Shown one piece after another: positions 18,513 through 29,252 of a stretch of 64,000 nucleotides of DNA. Both the position numbers and the translations under genes were made by a program. Position 1 is the first letter of the stretch; every line of letters starts with the position of its first letter. The notes beneath the pieces are model-generated. The model did not search any database. It had not been told where the DNA came from and saw only the letters and a list, made by a program, of their open reading frames with translations. Source of the stretch: UBA9300 sp964577305. Lineage in GTDB: Bacteria > Bacteroidota > Bacteroidia > Bacteroidales > VadinHA17. Location: contig CAZNYS010000004.1 in NCBI GenBank assembly GCA_964577305.1, positions 50,048-114,047 on the forward strand. The letters are read 5' to 3'.

Positions 18513-19351
18513 ATGGCCTTGAGGCTGATGTCCATACTTTTAATATGGTGTGTAAGGGCACCAACTGAAATATAATCGACGCCACATTGGGCATATAACC
18601 TTACCTTTTCCAGGGTGATACCTCCTGATGATTCAACCTCGTATCTTCCGTTTACCAGTTCTACAGCTTTTTCTGTTTCAGAAATGCTGAAATTATCAAG
18701 CATTATCCTGTTAATCATACCCTGATCCAGTATCTGTTTAAGCTCATCCATGTTCCTGGCTTCAATGACAATCAGCAAATCCTTTTTTGTCTTCTCAAGG
18801 TAATTATTGGCCTTGATAATTGCATTTTTGATACCGCCTGCATAATCAATATGATTATCCTTGAGCATTATCATATCAAACAGTCCCATACGGTGATTAA
18901 CACCACCGCCTATTCTCACTGCTTCTTTTTCAAATGCCCTGAACCCTGGTGTTGTTTTCCTTGTGTCAAGTATCCTGGCTTTGTAACCCTTTACAGCATC
19001 GACATACATTCTTGTGGTGGTTGCTATACCACTCATCCTCTGTATTATGTTAAGGACCAGCCTCTCTGATTTCAATAAGCCTTGTTCGGGTCCTTTAGCA
19101 ATGAAGCCTATATCACCGGGCTCAACATTACTGCCGTCAGTCAGGCATTCACTTAGTTTTATCCTCTCATCGATCCGGCTGAAAACATAACCGGCCACGT
19201 CAATACCGGCTATTACTCCGGCTTCTTTGATAAGAAGCCTGGCTTTACCCATTGCTTTATCAGGTATACATGCAAGTGAGCTGTGATCTCCATCTCCTAT
19301 ATCTTCTGCCTGCGCAAGGTCAATAAGATTACAGATTGCCTCCTGTATCAT
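18509..19351 (-). CDS. nadC: Nicotinate-nucleotide pyrophosphorylase (carboxylating)
   Basis: Converts quinolinate and PRPP to nicotinate mononucleotide in NAD synthesis. Type II phosphoribosyltransferase motifs are clear: EDIGDGDHSS at the start, LNIIQRMSGIATTTR, RKTTPGFRAFEKEAV, GGGVNHRMGLFDMIMLKDNH, IEARN, and SSGGITLEKVRLYAQCGVDY near the end. I chose the ATG at 19351 (MIQEAICN), not the one at 19393, because the longer form overlaps the preceding gene by 65 nt and adds residues not typical of NadC. The protein is then 280 residues. It is the middle gene of a three-gene unit. Confidence 0.95.
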   Translation of the reverse strand: MIQEAICNLIDLAQAEDIGDGDHSSLACIPDKAMGKARLLIKEAGVIAGIDVAGYVFSRIDERIKLSECLTDGSNVEPGDIGFIAKGPEQGLLKSERLVLNIIQRMSGIATTTRMYVDAVKGYKARILDTRKTTPGFRAFEKEAVRIGGGVNHRMGLFDMIMLKDNHIDYAGGIKNAIIKANNYLEKTKKDLLIVIEARNMDELKQILDQGMINRIMLDNFSISETEKAVELVNGRYEVESSGGITLEKVRLYAQCGVDYISVGALTHHIKSMDISLKAI

Positions 19352-19748
19352 CCTTCTCAATTCTAAGCTGGTGTATGAGTGATTTTGAATCAATTTTTTT
19401 GATCAGGAAGTATACCCTGAAATTACCGTTCCGGGTACGTAAATTACCAATAGCATAAGCTGACTCAGACCTGCCGCCTTTGTGTTTAATAACAAAATCA
19501 ATCGTAGGATGCTCGCGAAAAAAATCCTTAAGTATCCCTTCGGCAATATTCCTGGTGTAAAAATCTTCTTTTTCAAGCAAGACAAGCTCAACTGTTGAGT
19601 TCAAATATCCTGACAGGACATCAACATTACCTGCTTTAAAGGCAAGTGTGATCTCATCAGGGATATCTGCTGACTGCCCTGAAGTATAGGTGATACCTGA
19701 CAATGCAAAAATAATTATTATAGATGTTATTATTCTCATGAAGCTCAT
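19329..19748 (-). CDS. DUF4783 exported protein
   Basis: A 139-residue protein with a signal peptide (MSFMRIITSIIIIFALSGIT, cleavage near YTSGQSA). It then has the pattern IPDEITLAFKAGNVDVLSGY and a beta-rich C-terminus (GNFRVYFLIKKID) typical of the Bacteroidota DUF4783 family, an NTF2-like fold of unknown function. It is commonly found beside nadC and rlmH, as here. Its 3' end overlaps the nadC start by about 23 nt. An envelope location is inferred from the signal. Confidence 0.85.
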   Translation of the reverse strand: MSFMRIITSIIIIFALSGITYTSGQSADIPDEITLAFKAGNVDVLSGYLNSTVELVLLEKEDFYTRNIAEGILKDFFREHPTIDFVIKHKGGRSESAYAIGNLRTRNGNFRVYFLIKKIDSKSLIHQLRIEKDDTGGNL

Positions 19749-19904
19749 TATTAATATTTGGTACTAACGCAAAAATAATCGAAATTAATTAAATCATGAA
19801 ATAGAACTGTTTATACAGGCATTATCTTATAATTCAGATTGTTTGTTTAAATTCGTAAGTTTAACCTTAACAACATTATCTGAAAGGGATTAAACAGGCC
19901 TTTT

Positions 19905-20378
19905 ATGAAATTATCACTTATACAGGTAGGAAAGACTGATGAGAGATTTCTCAGGGAAGGCTTATCGGTGTATTACTCCAGGATAAGAAAAATGATGCCT
20001 CTGGAGGTAATAACTGTAGCTGAGCCAAGGGATTCACACAGCAAGCCGGAATCAGTTCTTAAGAAGGAAGAGGCGGATACCATATCTGCACGGTTTAAAC
20101 AGGGCGATATTATAATACTTCTTGATGAAAGTGGCGAACAGATGGGTTCCAGGGGGTTTGCTTCTTTTATACAGAAAACTATGAACTCAGGTCCCAGGCG
20201 GATAGTATTTGTTATCGGAGGGGCATGGGGTATGGGTGATGAACTTGCAGGCAGGGCAAACAAGATAATATCACTTTCGAGCATGACCTTTTCACACCAA
20301 TTGGTACGGTTATTGTTCGCTGAACAGCTATACAGGGCATTGACAATAATCAGGGGCATTCCATATCATCATGACTGA
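19905..20378 (+). CDS. rlmH: 23S rRNA (pseudouridine-1915 N3)-methyltransferase RlmH
   Basis: A small SPOUT-class methyltransferase that modifies helix 69 of 23S rRNA. Diagnostic segments are LDESGEQMGSRGFA, FVIGGAWGMGDEL (the knotted SAM site) and the C-terminal LSSMTFSHQLVRLLFAEQLY followed by IRGIPYHH. 157 residues is the exact family length. It starts a rightward pair with the sensor kinase gene 17 nt downstream. Confidence 0.96.
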   Translation: MKLSLIQVGKTDERFLREGLSVYYSRIRKMMPLEVITVAEPRDSHSKPESVLKKEEADTISARFKQGDIIILLDESGEQMGSRGFASFIQKTMNSGPRRIVFVIGGAWGMGDELAGRANKIISLSSMTFSHQLVRLLFAEQLYRALTIIRGIPYHHD

Positions 20379-20395
20379 AAAATGAGAGCCGGCAA

Positions 20396-23300
20396 ATGAA
20401 CGTTTTACTGACAAACCGCAGGTTATTCTTTATACTGGCAGCAGTATTTGTCCTGGCATTGGTATCTGATATCATCTCGGAAAGTGAGATCAAATACAAC
20501 CTTAAAGCAAAAGCATTGGAGCGTAAGCTGCAGAGAGCAGAAAAAGAAGGCATGGAGTACCTGCAAAAGGTGGCAGAAGAGGATTCACTTTTTATTGAAC
20601 CTGAATATACCGAAAATATTCATTCAAATCGTATTTACAGTCTTTTTAAATATACAGGGGGGAAACTTATTGCCTGGACAAATAATAGTATTCTTCTGCC
20701 CTCTGTATACAATAATGAACTGTTTAAAGAAAAACTTGTCAGGCTCAATAATCGCAGGGTAATTGTGAACAGTTTACAGGAAGGTGAGGATATATATCTA
20801 TGCCTGATAAACCTTTACGTGGATTACAGTATTAGTAACAAATACCTTAAATCGGGCTTTAATCCTGAGTTTGGTTTAAAAACTAACACAGGTTTCAGTA
20901 CTGACAGGGAGTCGGGTTACCCTGTTTATGATACTGGTGGACAATATCTTTTTTCTCTGGTTTTTGATCAAAAGGGTAATTTTATTTCAGGGATTACGGT
21001 TATTCCCGTAATAATATGGTTGTTATTTTCTGTTATTTTTCTTGTGACGGCAGATAGAATTGCCAGGTGGTTGGTACAAAAGGGATTTTCTTATCTTGGA
21101 TTCATAGCATCATTACAGGCTGTAGTTATTTTCTATCTCATTTTCCTGTTACTCGATAAGCCTGGCATATTCACAGAAATGGAAATATTTTCTTCCTTCA
21201 GGTTTAATCTTGGACCTCTTGTTCCCTCACCCGGGCATTTATTATTCCTGAGCGTTCTATTCCTATTTATCTGCTTTGAATTTTATAAATATTTCCCTGA
21301 CCCCTCATGCAATGGGAACAAATCATGGCGGGATTTCTTAAAGCTAACAGTATTTCTTTCAGTATCTTCATTAATATTCTTCATCTTCAGCAGGTTGCTG
21401 AATGTTCTTGTTCTTGATTCTAATATCCATTTCAGGATCTTTGAGATACTTGATATTGACATCTTTTCTTTGATTGCCATAACTGCAGCTGCTTTAATAT
21501 TGGTTGGATTAGGTATTTACCTGTTGAGAATCGTGAGATTTTGTAATAGAGTGCCATTAAAGACCATGTTGCCGGTATTATTTGTATCATTGATTATTGT
21601 ATACCTGCTAAATCTGTTATTTAGACAGCCATCTTTAATACACGTGCTTGTTTTTCTTTTACTGGTCCTTCAGGCATGGTTCTTCAGAAGAGAAAAATCA
21701 AGATTGATAAACATTTCAGTCACTTTTGCTATAATAGCAGCTGCCTATGCAGCATATATTATCCCTGGCCTTACCTGGCAGAAAGAAACAGAGAAACTAA
21801 AAGTAATATCTGTTAATTTCAGTAGCCAGAATGATATATACGGAGAATCGCTGCTGCTTGATCTGTGGCCAGAACTGAAAGGAGACAGCCTGCTACCGGT
21901 TATGATGAACAGGGATTTCTTAAGCCCTGATGATGTAAATTCAATATATTCATATCTAGACCGTGAATATTTCAATGGTTACTGGGATAATTATGACAAG
22001 ATTTACACTATATGTAAGGATGATTCACCACTGTATTTTGAATCCGATACAGACAGGGTAGAAAACTGCTTTGATTTTTTCCAGGGAAGAGTAGAAGAAT
22101 TGGGGATACCTCTGACAGACAGCAATATTGTTTTTCTGGACAATAATTCAGGCAGGCCTTATTACCTTGGATGTCTTTACTTTGACGTGGATAATGGCAG
22201 GGAAAATGGTTTGTTTATTGAGCTTATTAACCTTGTAAGATTTACACAGTCAGGGTATCCCAAGCTCCTCATAGATGAAGAATATGATAAACAAGCCAGC
22301 ACCGGGGATTATTCAATTGCGAAATATATTAATAACTCACTGGTATTACAAACGGGGGAATATCCATTTGATTCCTATTTTAACTTCAATGTAAACGATT
22401 CCACAGCTTATCATACCGTACCATATGATGATAATATTGAATATTTCGTATACACTGATGATGAAATTTCAGTTGTTGTGGCAAGGCCACGTATTGATTT
22501 CATAGATATTATTGTAACATTTACACACCTGTTTATTGCCTTCTTTATACTTTTCGTAATAGTACTGTTGATTATCAGACCCCCGGAAACCATTTTCCCC
22601 GGGAGAATGAATTTCACACAGAAGTTGCAGGTTGCTTTTATTATTGTATTGCTGGGATCATTGCTTGCAATAGGCACAGTGGTTGTAATTCTTAGTATTA
22701 ATCAGTACCGAGGTAAACACTACGAAAATCTTGAGGAAAAATTAGGATCAGTATATATTGAACTCGATCATAAATTATCTGATCTTGATACCCTTGATCA
22801 AGCCTGGAATGCAGATACTTATCCTAATCTGGATGCATTACTTGTCAAATTCTCCAATGTATTTGCAACTGATATTAATCTTTATGATACTAATGGCGAA
22901 CTCATAGCAACATCAAGAAGGGAAGTGTTTGATAAGGATCTGAAGAGTATAAGGATGAATTTCTCCGCTTTTTCGCAATTAAGATATCATGGCCGGGCAC
23001 AGTACATTCATAACGAGAGGATAGGTCAGCTAGAGTATTTGTCAGCTTATACACCTTTTGTGAATAAGCGGAACAAAGTGCTTGCCTATCTTAACCTACC
23101 GTATTTCAATATGCAGAGCAGGATAAATGAAGAGACATCAAATCTGATAGTTGCTATGATAAACTTTTCAACAATACTGCTTGTTATTTCCCTCAGTATT
23201 GCTGTATTTATTTCAGTAAGGATAACAAATCCCTTGAGAATGCTTCAGCAGGGACTGGCTTCAGTAAGACTGGAAGAAAAGAGTAAGCCTCTTGAATACA

Positions 23301-24073
23301 GGGGGCATGATGAAATATCAGAGCTTGTTCAACAATACAATAAAATGCTTGATGAATTACAGGCCAGTGCATTGAAACTGGCAAGGTCAGAGAGGGAAGA
23401 TGCATGGAGGGAAATGGCCAAACAGATAGCCCATGAAATAAAGAATCCTCTTACACCCATGAAGCTGAATGTGCAACAGTTATATAAAAAATGGAAAGAT
23501 AAGCCTGAAGATTTTGAAGAAAGCCTTAAAAGTTTTAAACAATACCAGATAGAGCAGATCGATAATCTTTCTTCCATAGCTTCAGAATTTTCAAGTTTTG
23601 CCAGGATGCCAAAAGCAAGTCCGCGTGAAACCGACCTGATAAGTCATCTTAACTCTGTAGCTGACTTATACAATGATATCAAGAATATCAATCTTAATAT
23701 TAATTTTAATGGCTTCAGGGAGGTGATAATATTTGCTGATAAAGAACAGATGAATAGCATGCTTTCGAATATATTCAGGAATGCAGTTCAGGCAATACCG
23801 GCAAACAAGAGGGGTATTATCGATGTCAGCCTGTCAGTGAAGGAACAGAAAGCAATTATCAGAGTTGAGGATAATGGAGTGGGTATACCCGACGATCTTA
23901 AAGATAAACTGTTCACTCCTAATTTTACGACCAAATCATCAGGTATGGGCCTTGGCCTGGCTATCGTAAAAAGGGTGGTTGAAACGGCTGACGGAAGAAT
24001 ATGGTTTGAATCGGAACCAGGCAGGGGATCTGTTTTTTATATTGAATATCCTGTATTGTCGTATAACAGGTGA
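20396..24073 (+). CDS. Large orphan sensor histidine kinase (NtrY-like)
   Basis: A 1225-residue membrane kinase. About ten membrane helices fall in two N-terminal groups (roughly residues 8-25 and 198-460), followed by an extracytoplasmic region (~460-700) and two further helices (~703-725, 745-770). A second sensor region (~770-910) is followed by a last helix (~912-935) and a HAMP domain (ISVRITNPLRMLQQGL). The kinase core has His1013 in AKQIAHEIKNPLTPMKLNVQ, N-box NIFRNAVQAI, then DNGVGIPDDLKDKLF and GMGLGLAIVKRVV. The NtrY-type core suggests a transcription-regulating response-regulator partner, but none is nearby. The length and number of helices are exceptional for the family. Confidence 0.9.
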   Translation: MNVLLTNRRLFFILAAVFVLALVSDIISESEIKYNLKAKALERKLQRAEKEGMEYLQKVAEEDSLFIEPEYTENIHSNRIYSLFKYTGGKLIAWTNNSILLPSVYNNELFKEKLVRLNNRRVIVNSLQEGEDIYLCLINLYVDYSISNKYLKSGFNPEFGLKTNTGFSTDRESGYPVYDTGGQYLFSLVFDQKGNFISGITVIPVIIWLLFSVIFLVTADRIARWLVQKGFSYLGFIASLQAVVIFYLIFLLLDKPGIFTEMEIFSSFRFNLGPLVPSPGHLLFLSVLFLFICFEFYKYFPDPSCNGNKSWRDFLKLTVFLSVSSLIFFIFSRLLNVLVLDSNIHFRIFEILDIDIFSLIAITAAALILVGLGIYLLRIVRFCNRVPLKTMLPVLFVSLIIVYLLNLLFRQPSLIHVLVFLLLVLQAWFFRREKSRLINISVTFAIIAAAYAAYIIPGLTWQKETEKLKVISVNFSSQNDIYGESLLLDLWPELKGDSLLPVMMNRDFLSPDDVNSIYSYLDREYFNGYWDNYDKIYTICKDDSPLYFESDTDRVENCFDFFQGRVEELGIPLTDSNIVFLDNNSGRPYYLGCLYFDVDNGRENGLFIELINLVRFTQSGYPKLLIDEEYDKQASTGDYSIAKYINNSLVLQTGEYPFDSYFNFNVNDSTAYHTVPYDDNIEYFVYTDDEISVVVARPRIDFIDIIVTFTHLFIAFFILFVIVLLIIRPPETIFPGRMNFTQKLQVAFIIVLLGSLLAIGTVVVILSINQYRGKHYENLEEKLGSVYIELDHKLSDLDTLDQAWNADTYPNLDALLVKFSNVFATDINLYDTNGELIATSRREVFDKDLKSIRMNFSAFSQLRYHGRAQYIHNERIGQLEYLSAYTPFVNKRNKVLAYLNLPYFNMQSRINEETSNLIVAMINFSTILLVISLSIAVFISVRITNPLRMLQQGLASVRLEEKSKPLEYRGHDEISELVQQYNKMLDELQASALKLARSEREDAWREMAKQIAHEIKNPLTPMKLNVQQLYKKWKDKPEDFEESLKSFKQYQIEQIDNLSSIASEFSSFARMPKASPRETDLISHLNSVADLYNDIKNINLNINFNGFREVIIFADKEQMNSMLSNIFRNAVQAIPANKRGIIDVSLSVKEQKAIIRVEDNGVGIPDDLKDKLFTPNFTTKSSGMGLGLAIVKRVVETADGRIWFESEPGRGSVFYIEYPVLSYNR

Positions 24074-24190
24074 GACGCGGGTTAGTATAAGCTGAAGAAG
24101 AAAAAGAAAGTTAAAGGCCTGTTTTCAATCTGACGCGGTAATGATTAATGTGATAAAATAACTATATTAGCATTGTTGAAGATCTGATAA

Positions 24191-27100
24191 ATGACCCGGT
24201 ATTTTGTTAGAAATATATTAATTGCCTTTCTTATTCTTGTCGCTCCGTTGACTGATGGTATACTGTTAGGCTCACCCCAGGAGGATATATCGGGAACAAT
24301 TAACACGTATGCAAGGGTAAATACCATTGAAGCACCTGATGCTGTAATACTGGATGATGTAACCGGTTTCAGTGCTGGTGATACTGTAGTGGTAATACAG
24401 ATGAAAGGTGTTTCCATATATACAACACAGTCAGGTCTTTTTGGAACGCCGGATGGTTACCTGGGTCAGCCAGGAGATTATGGTGTTGGATTTTATGAAT
24501 TTATTGTTATTGAGCAGGTTGAAACGGGGCCAAACAGAATTATATTCAGGAATAACCTGGCTGGATATGATGGGTATGATGTTGAAGGCTATATACAGGT
24601 TGTGAAAGTTCCTTCATTTGAAAGTGCAGTAGTCAGTGATAAGCTTACATGCCCTGCCTGGGACAGTATTGCAGGTACAGGAGGTGTCCTGGCACTCATT
24701 GTAAATAAAAAACTTGAATTAAATGCAGATATTGATGTCACGGGCAAAGGATTTATAGGTGGAACTGTAGCTATAATGGATGGCTCGCCACTAATGGATC
24801 TTGATTATTATTACCCTGAATCATCAACTATTCCCGGCAGAAAAGGAGAAAGCCTGGTCAGTCACAGAGGTGGGGCAAGCGAAAAGTTGATTATTGAGGA
24901 TTATGCCAAAGGTATCGGTAGATTCTATTCGGGAGGAGGTGGAGCAACAGGAGAATATTCAGGTGGTGGTGGTGGCGCCAGCTTTGGCGCCGGTGGTAAC
25001 GGTTACAGGCAGAGAACTTCAGGATATAGTGCAGCCGGGCTGGGAGGCTACCATGTTGACCTGGTAGATTTTGGGGACAGGGTAAGTATAGGAAGTGGTG
25101 GAGGCGGCAGTGGTTATAACACTGGCGGGACCGGTACCGGCGGAGCCTCAGGTGGAGGTATAGTCTTTATACTGACTGATACCCTTATTGGTAATGGAAA
25201 TTTCATAAAAGCGAACGGTGATTCAATTACAACAGTAGCGACAGGAAACGGGGGTGCAGGAGGAGGTGGTGCTGCAGGATCATTGGTTTTGTCAGCCAAA
25301 TCATATGCTTCATCCAATCTCAATCTGGAAGCAAAGGGAGGTACAGGTGGTCATACATTCGAATTATTTGGCACAGGAGGAGGTGGTGGCGGTGGCCTTA
25401 TTTGGATAAATGGCACAGGCACTGAACCTGAACTAAATTTTGATGTTGAAGGAGGTCTGCCTGGCAAAATCAGTTACCCGTCAGGAGCATCTGCAGGTAG
25501 TGCCGGAACATTCGGAATAATAAGAACTAACCTGAATATACTGTTGAACGGATTCCTTTTCAATACCATAACCTTATCAACGACAGATACAAAGATCGAT
25601 TCTATCTGCTATGGACAGGTACCTCCGATGATAATAGGTACAGAGCCTGTTGGTGGAGTGGAACCTTATACATTCAGGTGGGAGAAAAAAAGTGATGAAG
25701 ATATAAACTGGTCGCTTGTGCCTGGTTCGGGAAGTACCATGAACCTGACACCCATTGATCCTGAAACAGATACCGTACAGTTCAGGAGGTTGGTCACTGA
25801 CAGCAATGCCACACCGGTATCCGACACCAGTAAAGCAGTTACCATAATAGTGCAACCACCTATTAGTAATAATCTTATTGGTTATGACACTATTATTTGT
25901 GCCGGGCAGGACCCCGTATTACTGGTTCCACAAAGCGGCGGACCGGGAGGAGGTAATAATATCTACAGTTACCAGTGGATAGACAGTACAACATCATATA
26001 ACTGGCAAATTGCACCGGGTTCAGTAAATGATGAAGATTATGATCCCCCTGCGCTGACAGCTACAACGTATTATTCAAGGGTGGTTGTTTCCGGAATGTG
26101 TATAGATACAAGCAATATTGCTACAGTTGAAGTCTTACCTGTTATAACAAATAATACCATTGCAGCTGATCAGCTCATTTGCTATGATAATCTTTTCACT
26201 GACCTGGCAGGATCAGATCCTTTAAACGGTGATGGCTCATATAACTATGAATGGATAAGCAGTACAGACCAGGCTAACTGGGTGTCTGCTGAAGGAACAA
26301 ACAATGGTAATGATTATAATCCTGACGAAGGGTCAGGTAACTTCCCGGGTGATCAATATTACAGGAGAATAGTAAGATCAGGATACCTTGACTGTTGTGT
26401 CGATACTTCGGCACAGGTCCTTCTCTCAAGTATTCCTGCTATTGACAATAATCTCATATCCGCTGACCAGACTGTTTGCCAGGATTCCGTTCCTGACCCC
26501 TTTATTGGTGATACCCCAACCGGAGGTGATGGGAATAATTATACCTATATCTGGGAAGACAGTACCAGGGCGGGTACATGGACTCTGATTTCCGGAGCAG
26601 ACCAAATAGATTATTATCCCCCGCCACTGGCAGATACAACATGGTACAGAAGAATTATCCTGTCATCGGTATGTGATGATACAAGTAACGTGGTTGTTGT
26701 TAACGTACATCCTTCCATTATAAATAATAATATAAGCACATTATCAGGTCCTGCTGATACAACCATCTGTTCGGGTCAGACACCTAATATTTTAATAGGC
26801 GATACACCTGCTGGTGGTAGCGGTATTTATACATATGAATGGGAATTCAGTACTGACCAGGTCTCCTGGAATCCGGCTCCCGGAACAAATAATCTTGCCA
26901 GTTACAGTCCTCCGTTATTAACTGTGGATACATGGTATCGCCGAAAGATTATTTCAGGCGAGTGTGCCGTTGAAAGCAATACGGTCGTAATTATCGTTTT
27001 GCCGCCGATATCCGGTAATTCCATTTCTTCTGATCAAACGACATGTTATAATACCCAACCAGAAATTATTATTGGCACTGAACCCACCGGAGGCAATGGT

Positions 27101-28327
27101 GTGTATATATACTTTTGGGAGGAAAGCCCTGATAATATTACATGGTCACCGGCCCCGGGAAGCAATACAGGTATTGATTACCAGCCCGGAAGTCTGACGG
27201 ATATAACTTATTACAGGAGAATGGTATTCTCGGGATTATCTGATTGCTGCCAGAATATTAGCAATGTGATAACTGTCGGCATTTATCCACTTCCTACTGG
27301 TACTATTACGGTTGCCCAGGATACCACTTGTGCCGGATCAGAAATTACTGTTTCTCTCAGTCTTACAGGTAATACACCCTGGACAGTAGTACTGAATGAT
27401 GGTACTGGAGATCTGCCTTCCTTTAATGTTACCGGTGCCAATTATGATTTTAAACATTCCCCGGTATATACAAGCGATTATACCTACTCTTCAATAACTG
27501 ATGTCAATTCATGTGTTGCAACATCTATGACTGGTTCCCGGAAAGTTGTTGTATATGAGGTACCGGTAGCTGATCCCGGTGCAGATGATGAAACCTGTGG
27601 CCTCGATTATACGCTCCAGGCAAATCCCAGTGTGGGCACAGGTACCTGGCTTGATTATGGCGGCGCAATAGTATCGGCAACAGATATAAACAGTTCATCA
27701 AAAGCCATAACTGTAGGCAGTTACGGAGCACATACTTTCTGGTGGAAAGAGACTAACTGGAAATGTGTGGATTCAGCTTCAGTTGATATTACATTCTGGC
27801 AGGCTCCTTCTCCGGCATATGCAGGGGAGGATTTGCAATTAAGGCCATATCAGTTTGAATACACCCTTGATGCCCAGGAACCAACAGTGGGTACAGGTAC
27901 CTGGACAGTTGTTCAGAGCCAGGGAAGCCCCATTTTCATGGATGCAAATTATGCCAAAACAACTGTACGTGATCTCTATTATGGAGAAAATATTCTCGGA
28001 TGGACTATAGTTAACGGTGTATGCCCGGCCGAATCAGACAGGGTAAGCCTTAATGTAAGTACTGTATTAATCCCTGAAGGATTTTCTCCCAATGGTGATG
28101 AATACAATCAGACATTCATGATCGAGGGTATAGAATATACAGAAAATGAACTGGTTGTAACAAACCTGGCCGGCGCAGTAATATACCGGTCAAAAAATTA
28201 TAACAGTGACTGGGAAGGCACCGGTCTTGATGGTAATCCCCTGCCTGAAGGAACATATTATTATTACCTGACAATAAAAACGCCGATAAAAGAGAGACGG
28301 AGTGGGTATGTAATTATAAAAAAATAA
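24191..28327 (+). CDS. T9SS type B-sorted surface protein with glycine-rich and six-fold repeats
   Basis: A very large secreted protein (1378 residues). Residues 1-30 form a signal peptide. Residues ~210-430 are glycine-rich (tracts such as GGGGATGEYSGGGGGASFG), similar to glycine-rich surface proteins. Residues ~458-1035 hold six repeats of ~90-100 residues with the pattern N-N-I--DQ--C...P-GG-G-Y-Y-WE-S-D--W--A-G...YYRR-V-SG. The C-terminus is a type B sorting domain (FSPNGDEYNQTFMIEGI, then PLPEGTYYYYLTIK). It is probably exported by the type IX system and surface-anchored. The stop codon is directly followed by a PorP/SprF gene, the usual partner. Confidence 0.88.
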   Translation: MTRYFVRNILIAFLILVAPLTDGILLGSPQEDISGTINTYARVNTIEAPDAVILDDVTGFSAGDTVVVIQMKGVSIYTTQSGLFGTPDGYLGQPGDYGVGFYEFIVIEQVETGPNRIIFRNNLAGYDGYDVEGYIQVVKVPSFESAVVSDKLTCPAWDSIAGTGGVLALIVNKKLELNADIDVTGKGFIGGTVAIMDGSPLMDLDYYYPESSTIPGRKGESLVSHRGGASEKLIIEDYAKGIGRFYSGGGGATGEYSGGGGGASFGAGGNGYRQRTSGYSAAGLGGYHVDLVDFGDRVSIGSGGGGSGYNTGGTGTGGASGGGIVFILTDTLIGNGNFIKANGDSITTVATGNGGAGGGGAAGSLVLSAKSYASSNLNLEAKGGTGGHTFELFGTGGGGGGGLIWINGTGTEPELNFDVEGGLPGKISYPSGASAGSAGTFGIIRTNLNILLNGFLFNTITLSTTDTKIDSICYGQVPPMIIGTEPVGGVEPYTFRWEKKSDEDINWSLVPGSGSTMNLTPIDPETDTVQFRRLVTDSNATPVSDTSKAVTIIVQPPISNNLIGYDTIICAGQDPVLLVPQSGGPGGGNNIYSYQWIDSTTSYNWQIAPGSVNDEDYDPPALTATTYYSRVVVSGMCIDTSNIATVEVLPVITNNTIAADQLICYDNLFTDLAGSDPLNGDGSYNYEWISSTDQANWVSAEGTNNGNDYNPDEGSGNFPGDQYYRRIVRSGYLDCCVDTSAQVLLSSIPAIDNNLISADQTVCQDSVPDPFIGDTPTGGDGNNYTYIWEDSTRAGTWTLISGADQIDYYPPPLADTTWYRRIILSSVCDDTSNVVVVNVHPSIINNNISTLSGPADTTICSGQTPNILIGDTPAGGSGIYTYEWEFSTDQVSWNPAPGTNNLASYSPPLLTVDTWYRRKIISGECAVESNTVVIIVLPPISGNSISSDQTTCYNTQPEIIIGTEPTGGNGVYIYFWEESPDNITWSPAPGSNTGIDYQPGSLTDITYYRRMVFSGLSDCCQNISNVITVGIYPLPTGTITVAQDTTCAGSEITVSLSLTGNTPWTVVLNDGTGDLPSFNVTGANYDFKHSPVYTSDYTYSSITDVNSCVATSMTGSRKVVVYEVPVADPGADDETCGLDYTLQANPSVGTGTWLDYGGAIVSATDINSSSKAITVGSYGAHTFWWKETNWKCVDSASVDITFWQAPSPAYAGEDLQLRPYQFEYTLDAQEPTVGTGTWTVVQSQGSPIFMDANYAKTTVRDLYYGENILGWTIVNGVCPAESDRVSLNVSTVLIPEGFSPNGDEYNQTFMIEGIEYTENELVVTNLAGAVIYRSKNYNSDWEGTGLDGNPLPEGTYYYYLTIKTPIKERRSGYVIIKK

Positions 28328-29251
28328 ATGAAGAAAATAATTTTATACATAATATTTTTTCTGCTGGTATCGGTAATAAATACAAGGGCTCAGAACTATC
28401 CCGTTTATAGCCAGTACTTGCTCGACGGCCTTGTTATCAACCCGGCTTATACGGGTACAAGAGAGGCATTAACAGCCTCCCTGTCATTCAGAAGGAAAAC
28501 AATGGATTTCGCAGGGGCTCCAATGATGGGAACTTTTTCCCTGCATTCACCTCTGAAAAATGATCGCATTGCCCTGGGATTAATGTCTCATTTCCAGACC
28601 TACGGTGTTACTACCAAAGCAAGTGTCTTTGCCACTTATGCTTTTCATATCAAAACAAGAAACGGGAGATGGTCGTTGGGGATTAAAGCAGGAGCTGATA
28701 TGGTTAATAATGATTATTCCGGAGTAACAACAGTTGACCCTGACCCGGCATTTACTGAAGCAATATCCTCCTACACCTTACCCAATATAGGTGTAGGTGT
28801 ATATTATAGTTCTGATTTGTTCTTTGCAGGCCTTGCAGTACCGGAGATGTTTAGCTACCGCGAAAACAGCAGCAGGAGTGGCTTCGAGTTCTATCATGAT
28901 TATGAGAACTATTATTTTATGGGAACAGCAGGAGGATTGTTAAGTTTCACTAAAGGATTCAGGTTTAAACCATCTGTCCTGGTAAGGTACTCATTGAACA
29001 ATCCACTGTTAATTGATATAAATGGGAATTTTATTATATCTGATTTCCTTTGGATCGGCGCTTCATGGAGGCTTGGTGAGGAAGTTATTGTTGGAATACT
29101 TGAATTCCAGGTAAGCCAGCAGTTCAAGATTGGATATGCTTATGAATATAATCTTGGTAATATAAGTACTTTTGTGGGAGGCACACATGAAGTGGCTATG
29201 AGATACGAGTTTGGAAAGACAATAAGTGCTGCAAATCCACGATACTTTTAA
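28328..29251 (+). CDS. PorP/SprF family type IX secretion outer-membrane protein
   Basis: A 307-residue outer-membrane barrel with a signal peptide (ends near INTRAQN). The family start YPVYSQYLLDGLVINPAYTG and the following GTREALTASLSFR pattern are diagnostic of PorP/SprF. The rest is alternating beta strands. Such proteins are encoded next to type B-sorted proteins and are thought to help anchor or secrete that particular substrate. It starts on the base after the stop of the large surface protein, so both are surely co-transcribed. Confidence 0.92.
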   Translation: MKKIILYIIFFLLVSVINTRAQNYPVYSQYLLDGLVINPAYTGTREALTASLSFRRKTMDFAGAPMMGTFSLHSPLKNDRIALGLMSHFQTYGVTTKASVFATYAFHIKTRNGRWSLGIKAGADMVNNDYSGVTTVDPDPAFTEAISSYTLPNIGVGVYYSSDLFFAGLAVPEMFSYRENSSRSGFEFYHDYENYYFMGTAGGLLSFTKGFRFKPSVLVRYSLNNPLLIDINGNFIISDFLWIGASWRLGEEVIVGILEFQVSQQFKIGYAYEYNLGNISTFVGGTHEVAMRYEFGKTISAANPRYF

Positions 29252-29252
29252 G

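Noticed and set aside
25000..25400. Collagen-like repeats in the large surface protein
   Set aside because: The tract is Gly-rich, but the Gly-X-Y periodicity is absent.
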